From positions 1-23,053 of the forward strand of contig CAUVYJ010000019.1 in assembly GCA_963556145.1 (NCBI GenBank): DNA of 23,053 nucleotides, given 5' to 3'. Source of the stretch: Hygrocybe punicea. Its lineage: Eukaryota; Basidiomycota; Agaricomycetes; Agaricales; Hygrophoraceae. The position numbers and the translations under genes were made by a program. Shown here piece by piece: positions 1-8,281 of this stretch; position 1 is the stretch's first letter, and each line of letters opens with the position of its first letter. Below the pieces are notes generated by a model that saw only the letters and a list, made by a program, of their open reading frames with translations, did no database searches and had not been told where the DNA came from.

Positions 1-254
1 GACGGGGACGGGGACGGGGATGGGGACGGGGACAGGGACGGGGATGACAATGACAATGGTAACGGCAACGACGGGGACGAGGACGAGGATGAGGACGAGG
101 ACGACGGGGACGAGGACGACAGCAACAACGATGACAGCGACAACAGCGGGGACCGGGACCGGGACAACGACAATGACAACGACAACGACAACGGGGACGA
201 CAACGACAACGGGTACGGGGACGAGGACGAGGGTGTGGACGCGGAGGGGCGTGA
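1..254. repeat. GAC/GGGAC-type microsatellite
   Basis: Simple sequence built from GGGGAC, GACGAC and GACAAC units. In frame 1 it is open from the window edge to a TAA at 277-279 and would encode an Asp/Gly/Asn-rich tract. The words GGTATG at 271-276 contain a possible splice donor, so it could be the low-complexity end of an exon lying to the left. The regular purine composition on one strand makes a non-coding microsatellite more likely. Confidence 0.75.
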
Positions 255-281
255 ACACCAGGGGAACACCGGTATGTAATT

Positions 282-618
282 GTGTTGGTCCCTCTCTTTC
301 CCTCTTTCCCCTTCCCCTCCCCCCTCCTTTCCCTTCTCCCCCTGACTTGCTCCTACCCCTTCTCCCCCTTCCTAACCTGCCCCTTCTCCTCCTGCCTACC
401 ATCCACCATCCCCACCTCCCATCCACCTCCTGCCCCTTCTCCCCCTGCCCACCCCCTGCCATTCCCCCAGCCATTGCCCCCTCTCATGTCCTCTCCTCCA
501 CCTCCACCTCCCTGCCTCTCCCCTGATAAAGTAGAATACCATGTATTTAGATAAAATAATTATTTAATTTGCTATATATATTTTAAGTGGTTGCTGAATA
601 ATCCTAAACCATTGACAT
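282..618. other. Polypyrimidine tract, then AT-rich spacer
   Basis: Positions 282-525 are almost pure C and T on the plus strand, in runs such as CCCCTTCTCCCCC. Positions 530-618 are AT-rich. The open frames here read as Pro/Leu/Ser low complexity and I regard them as non-coding. Similar strand-biased tracts recur near 15850-15985 (pyrimidine) and 17070-17165 (purine). Confidence 0.6.
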
Positions 619-1137
619 AATTGGGTGTCCCAAAGGTGGTGTGGGGACATCCCAGGTGTATAGTGGGATGTCACAGGAGTGTCCCAGGGCTGTATGGAGA
701 TGTCCCAGGGATGTCCCAGGTCTGTATGGAGATGTCCCAGGGATGTTCCAGGGATGTCCCAGGTCTCTAATGGGCTGGCCCAGGGCTGTCCCAGGGACGT
801 CCCAGGTCTCTAATGGGCTGTCCCAGGTCTGTATGGGGATGTCCCAGGGCTGTCCCAGGGAAGTCCCAGGTCTCTAATGGGCTGTCCCAGGTCTGTATGG
901 GGATGTCTCAAGGATGTCCCAGGTCTCTACTGGGCTGTCCCAGGGCTGTCCCAGGGACGTCCCAGGTCTCTAATGGGCTTTCCCAGGTCTGTATGGGGAT
1001 GTCCCAGGGATGTCACTGGGACATCCCAGGATTGTAATAGGATGTTCGAGGACTCTGATGGGATGTCCCACTGCTGTTCATGGGATGCCTCAAGTCTATA
1101 TTGGAATGTCCCAGGTCTGTTTATGGGATGTCCCACT
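619..1137 (+). repeat. GTCCCAGG minisatellite, left arm
   Basis: Degenerate tandem array of about 11-nt units of the type GTCCCAGGGCT / GTCCCAGGGATG. A longer phrase, TCTCTAATGGGCT, recurs at 764, 806, 871, 924 (one mismatch) and 966, so higher-order units vary between 42 and 65 bp. The array decays towards 1137. The outer edge carries TTGGGTGTCCCAAA, a near-palindrome. Open frames through it only translate the repeat. Confidence 0.85.
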
Positions 1138-1712
1138 TCAGTTCATAGGATATCCCTGCACAGTACCAGAGCCAGCAAACATGTATACAAAGAATCTTCT
1201 ACTATCATGCATATAATCACTCAGTGTCAGACATGGGCTATTCTACTGTCCTTTCACAAGATATCTCTACACTCTCCCAGTTCATTCTCTTGAATCTCAG
1301 AACATTCTGGAGACAAATCAACATGTTGCATTTTGATTGGCTAACATCTAATATTTAGTTTGAATAGTAGATCATACAGTCAGTTCCATGAGCAGCATGT
1401 TCTTTAAACAGCTTCTCAATATTATGTCAAAGAATACTAATTGTTCTCTTCTAGTTCAATTCCTTTTCCTTGTCCATCATGATTAAATATGATCTGTCAT
1501 GAAGACTGAGTAGCTATCTGATTGCAATCTTGACAACCAACATCATCCACCTGAATTGGCTGTGGTCAACCAGAGTCTACAAGTCACATGCATGTAGCTA
1601 TACAGCTGTCATATGTTGTATATGATGGCTACTAACATTCCATTGACTAATAACCACACTATCATTGTGGCCACAGCAAAAAAAAAATTTCAAAAAAATA
1701 TCCAAAAATTAG
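1138..1712. other. Spacer between inverted satellite arms, no gene seen
   Basis: AT-rich unique sequence with no frame of convincing length or codon pattern. It ends in an A-rich run (1678-1705). It separates the two arms that carry the same repeat word in opposite orientation. Confidence 0.5.
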
Positions 1713-1843
1713 TTTGGGACATCCCAAATGACCCCTGGCACCAGGGACGTCCCGTGTCCCTGGGACATCCCATTGTCCCAATGCTTTGGACCAGGGACAG
1801 CCCAGGGACAGCCCAGGATAGCCCAGGGACAGCCCAGGAAATG
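1713..1843 (-). repeat. GTCCCAGG minisatellite, inverted right arm
   Basis: The same word as in 619-1137 but on the other strand: CCAGGGACAGCCCAGGGACA repeats here, whose complement is TGTCCCTGGGCTGTCCCTGG. It begins with the near-palindrome TTTGGGACATCCCAAA (1713-1728), which matches the TTGGGTGTCCCAAA at the outer edge of the left arm. Confidence 0.75.
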
Positions 1844-1987
1844 CATATTAGCCCTGGGCCAGACCTGTTGTTTCTCAACATGTAGAAGTAACATACGACC
1901 CATTCAGTTACATCTACAAGTTTAGGAAATCGGGTGGCCTGAAGTGGCTTCGACTCTGATTCTGATGCCTCATACAAGACGAAGGGG

Positions 1988-2749
1988 ATGTCTCTCGGAC
2001 TTGAATCTGAGGTAGAGTCAGTTATTTTCACCAGCAGCCGAAAGCCAGTGACTTATGGAGGAAAGAGATCCGTGGCAGTGGAGAAATTGACTGGTATGTT
2101 GTTGTCATATTTTAGGTAACATGTTGCCTGATTATGAAACAAGCTTCAGATTCTGAAACTGAAGTAATTAGCGATGACGACGACATTCAAATTACTGGTT
2201 CTGCGACAAAGGCTAGGAAGCGCAATGGTTCTTCCAAGACGAACTCTAGTGATGACTTGAAGGATGTCCAAGCTAAACGACAAAAGGGTGAGTGCTTATA
2301 GATCATGGTTGCATTAATAGTAATGACACCAACTCATTTCAGTTGTCACAAGACTGTCATTGTCTCCAAGTCCGACGGGAGATACCTACCTGTCCTGGAG
2401 TGATTTAGGCACAGTGAATTATTCCGAGTCCCTTACAGACTGGGATACATTCGAAGGCGGCTTATTTGACGATAATCTTGGCATTACACCAATTCCATCA
2501 ACGTCTTCCTCGAATGTTACTACCGGTCCAGGAGGACTCTTCCAAGCCCCTGCCCACTTATTGGACATTGAAGCCTCTGTGGTACCTTCGACAACCTCAC
2601 TGCTTTCTTCCCAGACTGTGGAACCTGGTCGAAGTGGGTTCAATATTTGTTACGGATCGCTTCTGCAGCGGGCTCCGGCAACAATCAACTTAACAGGGAA
2701 TCGGCTTCCAGAGGGGAGAACAGCAGCTTTCATTGTTGCTTACAGCTAA
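1988..2749 (+). CDS. Hypothetical protein, three exons, acidic/Ser-rich
   Basis: I do not recognise this gene. The model is exon 1 1988-2093, intron 2094-2143 (GTATGT...AAG), exon 2 2144-2287, intron 2288-2342 (GTGAGT...CAG), exon 3 2343-2749 ending in TAA. Both introns have phase 1 and join without a stop, giving 218 residues. Near residues 38-48 there is an acidic stretch, SDSETEVISDDDD, followed by a Lys/Arg-rich patch that could be a nuclear signal. The last 130 residues are rich in Ser, Thr and Gly with no clear domain or membrane segment. The frame is open upstream of the ATG only to a TGA at 1940-1942, so an upstream exon is possible. The clean intron phases argue for a real or recently real gene; the lack of any known motif fits a fast-evolving or transposon-borne protein. 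Confidence 0.45.
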
Positions 2750-3822
2750 GACAACACTGCTAACAGGGGGGGTCAAGGTCTAGTGTCATTGCGAGCCGTG
2801 GGGGTTACCCAAAACAAGATGAGTCTGCCCCAAGAACCAGACTAAACGTAAGGAAAGGAAAGAAGAAAAAGTCCGAACCAACAACAAGAACAGTATATAT
2901 AGTGACTGGTCTTGAGGGGAGGTAAATAGAAATACAACCATGAAGCCATAACATGTCCAACTCTACCATGTGTTCACCATGAGGCGTACATGAGGCGTCC
3001 TCATGTCAATGTTCTCGCGATCCAACTGGAGGCCCGGGTGTCATTGAGGAATAGAGGGGGTCCGGATGACTCGGATGATTTGTCATCAGATCATGTGATG
3101 TGCAGAATTGCCTATTCGGGGTCTACACTTGCTGCAACAGGCAAGTGCGCAGTCTGGCAAGTGCATTGCACAGTCGGGTCGAAGATGGGTATCGTCCAGT
3201 GTGGGGTTGGTGATGAGAGTGTCATGAGGTGGTGTGGATGTAACGGCAAGGTTGGTATGAAAGAAAATGAAGGAATGTATAAAGGAAAAAACCAACTAGG
3301 ACAGTGGGCTAGTCGAGGTCAGACATGTGAACAGCACAAGCTGTACCGGATGACGATGTCTGTGTTGATGACGTATCGAGGAGCGATGTCTTGTCCTGTT
3401 TGTGGAACAAGAAGGTCCACTTGATGTCGGTATTCGTCCAAGAAAGGGTATCATTGTAAACGAGTGTGGGAGATATCAAGGTTATAGATGGAAAAGGTTA
3501 AATGAATGTGGGTCCAGGTTTCGAGTCATGGCACGAGTGACAAGCTGTGGGAACAAGTCGTCGGGTACTGCATTGAAGCGGTGTCGTGCGAACAATATGC
3601 GATAGGGGTTGGTTCACTGTTTGGGAAGTCGTATGGTCTGTGGTCGAAGTCCAAAAGAGTATGCTTCGGCAATGGTCGGATTAGAGAGAACAGTGAAATG
3701 TCTTGTGATCGGGGATTGTTCAGAGTTCACATGCAGGTGAGGAATGTCGTCGGATCGTCAGGGAGGATAATGGTGGGCACAGGGTACGAATATGGAAACC
3801 AAATATCCAGGAATGGCAATTG
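2750..3822. other. About 1.1 kb without a recognisable gene
   Basis: No frame here gives a recognisable domain. A G-rich run, AACAGGGGGGGTCAAGG (2759-2775), just after the preceding gene resembles a retrotransposon polypurine tract, but no paired long terminal repeat or polymerase sequence is visible. Scattered TGTCGG/GTCGT words occur through 3100-3800. Confidence 0.4.
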
Positions 3823-4047
3823 TCAATTACGTGTCGATATATTGTTGAGGTGGAAGTCAGAAGTATCAATGGTGGAAGGGTTTCGGTGCCGATGCCAAAG
3901 ATAGATCATAACAAGGTAGAAACCGATCAGGAAGGTGATGGCAATGCTGCCAATAACAATTACAGTAATGAGCTGTGTCGGGAGTACAGCCATTGTGATC
4001 GGTTTGTCGTGGGATAGTGTAAACAAGATATCGAAGGGAAAAGACAA
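3823..4047 (-). CDS. Possible small single-span membrane protein
   Basis: A 74-residue frame starting at 4047. It has a short polar start, then a long hydrophobic stretch (roughly residues 19-50, containing TVIVIGSIAITFLIGFYLVM), then a basic WHRHR patch that would sit on the cytoplasmic side. The pattern is that of a single transmembrane anchor. There is no family match that I recognise, no clear intron context and no supporting neighbour, so chance is a real alternative. Confidence 0.18.
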   Translation of the reverse strand: MSFPFDILFTLSHDKPITMAVLPTQLITVIVIGSIAITFLIGFYLVMIYLWHRHRNPSTIDTSDFHLNNISTRN

Positions 4048-4599
4048 TGTCGGTGACGTCCATCGGCAAGGAGACTATTCGGGTACAACAAGGTCACGTG
4101 GGAGATGTCCATGGTCAGTCTGGATTGTTCTAGAAGAAGGGACAAAAAGAGAACAAGAATAAGAAAATACAAGGATGTCCAAAAGAAGAAACAATGACAT
4201 TGAAAGGAAGACAAAGGACAAAATGAAATGAAAAAGGAAGGTGTGCAGTGCAGAATCGTCATGGTGGGTATCGGAATGGGCATCGGGGTTGGAAGCGGAG
4301 TTGGAAACGTAACAATATTCCTGCCAAACCCCGACACAATCCCTGGGCGTAGTTTACCTTTGCCGTCACTTTTCAAGCCAATTTCCTTTTCTTGGACCTT
4401 ACAATCACTTCGCTTCACACAGCTCCGAGTCTTCTAATGCCAACTGTCGACATTCTTTTCACTTTCCTTTTCATTTTTTCCCCTCAAAGGACCTCTTCTG
4501 TCATTTCCGTAGTTGCTGTCATTTTCAGTTTTTCATCCAAAGGACCCTTCAGTCGTCTCATAACCACAGATATCTAGTAGTTTGGACACTTCACTTACA
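4048..4599. other. Spacer, no gene seen
   Basis: Purine-rich to about 4250, then mixed T-rich sequence from 4380. Short frames exist on both strands but none shows a motif, splice pattern or codon regularity that I can support. Confidence 0.4.
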
Positions 4600-4865
4600 A
4601 TATTAAATGCGTGCTCAAAGCATTTTGAAATTGCGCGCTCCCAGAATAGTTGCGTGCTTTGTGATCGTCCAGAAGCTGCGTGTTTAAATGTGATTTGTGT
4701 GCTTTTGACGTTAAGAAAGTTGCGCGCTTTATGTCGTTCAAAGTTGCACGCTTTGATGTCGTTCAGAAAGTTGCACGTTTCAAAGTTATGTATGAAGCGC
4801 GCCATCAGAAAGTTGCGTGTTTCAAAAAAGCAACCCGACATTTATGCAGATTTGCACGCATTCTG
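4600..4865. repeat. AAAGTTGCGCGCTTT word-repeat block
   Basis: Degenerate repeats of a unit like AGAAAGTTGCGCGCTTTATG, with recognisable copies near 4622, 4650, 4716, 4740, 4768 and 4810. Adjacent copies are often 25-30 bp apart, for example TCGTTCAAAGTTGCACGCTTTG followed by TCGTTCAGAAAGTTGCACG. The block ends about 30 bp before the stop codon of the KDZ-associated gene. It may therefore be subterminal sequence of that element. Confidence 0.65.
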
Positions 4866-4895
4866 AAAAATACACACAATGCATACAAGACCCTA

Positions 4896-7157
4896 CTATA
4901 CATCACTAGACTCGGTACTTAAAAGATCAATGCGAGGAATTTGAATGGGATGGGCATGGCGTTTACGCAACTCGGCAACAATCAAATGATTCCGTTGCTT
5001 GATCATTTCATCAAGAAAAAAGTTATACTTATCTACCCGCATTTCCCGCACAACAGCTTTGAATCCACCGAACCAAGCATTTGTCATCTCAGCTGCCGAG
5101 GAATTGAATGTCCATTTCCCATCCTTGATGAGATCGGGGAACCGAACTGGGTTGCACCATTCATTACAGAACTTGTCCGATTCCCGATGTTTCGTCTTCA
5201 TGTGGAATACATCCACTGGGAGAGTGCATCGGTCGAAGTAGTGGTTGTTTGTCGCGTTGAGGTGTTTCCTGAGGTGACAATTATTGTTAAAAAAGTTGAC
5301 ACCAGGTAGAGACTGGGGGGTCGGGAACAGTTTTTGATGAAAGAGCTGTATATACCTAAGGTAAAGTGCAAGTGCAAGAGAGACGGCTGGCACTTACCAC
5401 AACACCGTTGACAGATTCCGAACCAAAAAAAGTTGCGCGACCCAGTATTATGCCGCAGGTAGTGACACAGAGTTGTTCATTGTGAGTTCGTCGACGATTT
5501 AATCGTATGCGTGGCTTTTTGTTGCCTTCCGGCGATTTGTCATTGCACTCAGCTGTACGGTCAACGTCATCATCTTCTGCTTCAAGTGTCACGACCCCTA
5601 GTCCAGGTGAGAGAGCATCCTCGATTTGGTTTGAGTTTAGTCGTTCCAGCAGCTGTCGTAATTGGAACATTGCAGTTCGTCATTCGTCTCCAGCAACTTC
5701 AAGTTGGCGGTGCTCTTGCATTGAACATGTCTTGTAGCCAGGGTTGCAAGGTTGAGAGCACGTTGTCACAGCACACACGTACTTCAAACTGTCGTGTTGT
5801 TCACAAAACCTGTTCCGATGGGATGCCAACGATTCTTTGCAGTCGTGAACTCCACAGCAAGGATGCCCAATGCTAACACCATCAGTGACAGTCGCAGGCA
5901 GCGCTTCTGCGGAAGATTCTTTATGCTCCGGCACGGGCAATCAGGACAAAAGGTGACTCACCAACAATACCCGCCTCTGTCGTTCTGTATTTACAGCATA
6001 ATTCACAGGCGTGATTCCAAAATTCTTGCCCGGGGCCCACCATGGTTGCTGTGCGAGCCTCTAGCACAGCGTGGAGCCGGAGTGCTTGATCAGGCATGAT
6101 ATGGGGTAAATCGAGGATTGTACCGTGTTCTGTGCGATCCAATAACAAGGAGTAAATAAAAAATGAATCCCACACATGGTCGCACGTCAATCCAAACTCG
6201 TACGGCCACCGTGAGGGCATGATTCGAACTTCGGGATCTTTGAAGTTGAGGTTGTAGATGCGAGCTAAATTGGTCCCGGATACCCTGTAGAAAGTGTAAG
6301 TGTTGTTTATGTATGGTAGTAGAACCAACACACCATGCACAAACCATTTGGTTCACAAACTGTTGAGCTAGACTGGTTTCGACATAATGATGCATTGACA
6401 CTTGTATTGTTTGCGGGATTCCAAGGTAGTATGTACGAATAGAGTGATTTTCGTGAACGTAATAGTTTGGGTAGTATTGAGTTTTACATACTACACTGGA
6501 AAAGTTATCGGAAACATGTCGACAATGAAATATAGTTTGACTTACCAGGGCAAATTGCAGAATAGGCCCATACTGGTAGCGCACCCATGGAGCACGAGAA
6601 AAGAACAATCTCATAGCATGAAAGATCTGTGAGCTCACAGATATGTGAGCTCTTGCCGGTCCTGGTAATTCCACATTTTGGATCGAGGCAAACTTGAGTG
6701 GGCGGGAAAAGGTCAAAAAACCCTGTTTTTAAAATGTATTAGACTGTATCCGGAAGGACTAAGGAAAAGGGATTATACCAATACCAAAAGTGAGTCCATA
6801 TTGAAGAAATAATGGCAGGAGGGTAGCGTTCTGCAAAGGAGAGCGATATGTTTTGTTGTCTTCATCCTCGGCTGACACCATTTCCAGCAAAGGTCTGAGA
6901 GTATACCAACTCTTGACAAGGATGCCTTCATTAACGTCGAGCGCCGAGCAGAAGAAATTTGAGATATCGGGTGGTAGTAAGCTGGGAAGGGCGGTGGAAC
7001 CTGGGGTATGTCTCCATCTCAAGTGCTCCCGAAGATGGGAACCAAGCGAAACCAAAGAAAAAATTTGAGGAATCATTAGTTCCATGGTATCATCACACTC
7101 CCGTATAGCGTCAAGCAGGGTTGGGAGTGACATCTGTTTTGTTTTATCAAAGGACAT
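4896..7157 (-). pseudogene. CxC5/CxC6 zinc-cluster protein associated with KDZ transposons (one in-frame TGA)
   Basis: Six exons: 7157-6779, 6722-6546, 6490-6334, 6284-5962, 5906-5398 and 5345-4896. The five introns are 49-56 nt, all GT-AG, and the phases agree, giving 664 codons. The N-terminal 125 residues are helical and uncharacterised. A first cysteine cluster begins with FPPTQVCLDPKC (C138, C143) and ends with CPVC (C184, C187), as in the CxC5 domain; next comes YYPNYYVH and the conserved QMVCAWVSGTNLARIYN across an intron. A second cluster, VTDGVSIGHPCCGVHDC (from residue 352) through C406, matches CxC6. The C-terminal part has RRRTHNEQ, FFGSESVNG, PVDVFH and NKYNFFLDEM-like motifs (here DKYNFFLDEM) of the presumed RNase H-like fold. 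Codon 421 is TGA (5682-5680). N535 stands in FFNNNC where I recall Asp in relatives. Start could also be Met at 7133. Family call is from recalled motifs. Confidence 0.75.
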
Positions 7158-7306
7158 TCGATGCGGAAAGGTATCTTAACATTTAAACTCAACTAACTAA
7201 GACAAATAATACTAAACTACCCTTTAGGGATGTCTGGACATGTGGATTCATGTCCCGTGGACAAACTTGGTGGGGGTCAGACGTTCCCACCCCTTGAGTT
7301 GACCTT

Positions 7307-7664
7307 GCAGCCGCCACTGGCTTCCAGTCCTTCGTCCGCCAGCTGGGAGCACTAATTGGAACCGCTGCTGCCGCTGCCATTCTGAATGCCGGTGTCGCAA
7401 TACGCCCCAATACCCTTCACAGAACAGCCAGCCCTCTCGCTGACCCCGCCTTCTACAGCGCTGTCATACAGAACCCTACTTGACTACTCCGCACCCTCGA
7501 CCAGGTGACCCATACGTCCAGCAGAAGGGTTCACGAAGCTGTTTGTGGCAGCCACCGTGTGGTTCACCGTGGGGACACTGGCGATGCTGGTTTTGCAGCA
7601 TGTGTTACCAGAAGAGATACGCTGCCGGCATAAAGAAGAACACAAGGTGGTTGACACGAGTTGA
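7307..7664 (+). pseudogene. Relic of MFS transporter C-terminus (DHA/drug-efflux type)
   Basis: The first part (from 7307) reads AATGFQSFVRQLGALIGTAA, typical of a late transmembrane helix of fungal multidrug MFS antiporters, and continues to PAFYSAVIQNPT. A TGA follows at 7481-7483. The frame then shifts by one base near 7530, and from 7536 it reads KLFVAATVWFTVGTLAMLVL, the last membrane helix, followed by a charged cytoplasmic tail rich in Glu, Lys and His that ends at TGA 7662-7664. All upstream helices are missing. It is a 5'-truncated, doubly broken gene end, divergent from the KDZ-associated gene 150 bp away. An unseen intron between the two segments is the alternative to a frameshift. 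Confidence 0.55.
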
Positions 7665-8281
7665 GTGAGAATGTGGACAAGACGAATCCCGAGCACGGGC
7701 GAGGTGGTCGTGATGATGAGGTCATAATGCGAAGGCGAAGGGGGACTGAAAGTCTTGCCACCAATGGCAGGGCACTGGAACGAGACGGGTCATGAGCTTT
7801 AGCCTGACGCAAATTTGCACTACGGTTCTTCACATTGTGATTTTAGGGTCTTCAAATAACAATGTTGGATCTTGAATGTCCGGATAACAAGTGTTGAGGA
7901 TCGACAAAATTGAAATCCGCGGGCATGATTGGGAGGTGATCGTGAAAGGGGTCAAGCGACAAATAAAGCAAGAAGCTTCATAAATCTATTCAAAGATGGG
8001 CTCAACATCACTGTTTCTTCAGTTCGCGTTTGTGCAACATGTGTCTAGTACAATGTACGCAACCCGCACATGCATCTGATATATATTCTCAACTCATCCC
8101 CCCAGAGTCGAGCGCTGATATGAACACCCTTGTCCGGAACTTGCCTTTCAAACCCCCGCAACCTTGTCCAGATTTTCAACATGGCCTTTCCACCCTTCGC
8201 CAAGGGCCTGTTTTGTCCGGATGGGAACTGGCCTTTCGCAATTTTGGCCCAAAATTTGCCCAGATGGTGCTCTGGCCTTAG
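7665..8281. other. Intergenic, no gene resolved; small inverted repeat
   Basis: No supported coding region. 8160-8290 is built of repeated GGCCTTT/GGCCTG words and contains the 17-nt inverted repeat AATTTTGGCCCAAAATT (8240-8256; 8-bp arms, one central base). The 5' exon of the deaminase gene that follows should lie here, but I cannot place it: the frame of that gene is closed by a TAG at 8279-8281. Confidence 0.4.

Larger units (their letters stand above)
619..1843. mobile_element. Candidate non-autonomous element with inverted repeat-word arms
   Basis: The left and right arms carry the same short repeat in opposite orientation around about 575 bp of AT-rich DNA without genes. That is the layout expected of a non-autonomous DNA transposon whose subterminal repeats bind a transposase. 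I could not identify exact terminal inverted repeats or a target-site duplication, so the boundaries are those of the repeat word and the element call is inference. Confidence 0.35.

Noticed and set aside
20..526. Long open frame with Thr/Gly then Pro/Leu repeats
   Set aside because: It is a translation of a microsatellite joined to a polypyrimidine tract, with no domain or splice signal that fits a gene.
619..1137. CRISPR-like array
   Set aside because: Units abut each other, have no unique spacers and vary in length; the context is eukaryotic.
641..1293. Overlapping frames translating as CPRSVWGC-like repeats
   Set aside because: All are readings of the GTCCCAGG minisatellite in different frames; no coding signature beyond the repeat.
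2750..3000. LTR retrotransposon with polypurine tract
   Set aside because: The G-rich run alone is suggestive, but there is no second LTR, primer-binding site or polymerase sequence.
6625..6642. Perfect 18-bp palindrome ATCTGTGAGCTCACAGAT
   Set aside because: It lies inside exon 2 of the KDZ-associated gene and is explained by coding sequence; no second copy was seen.
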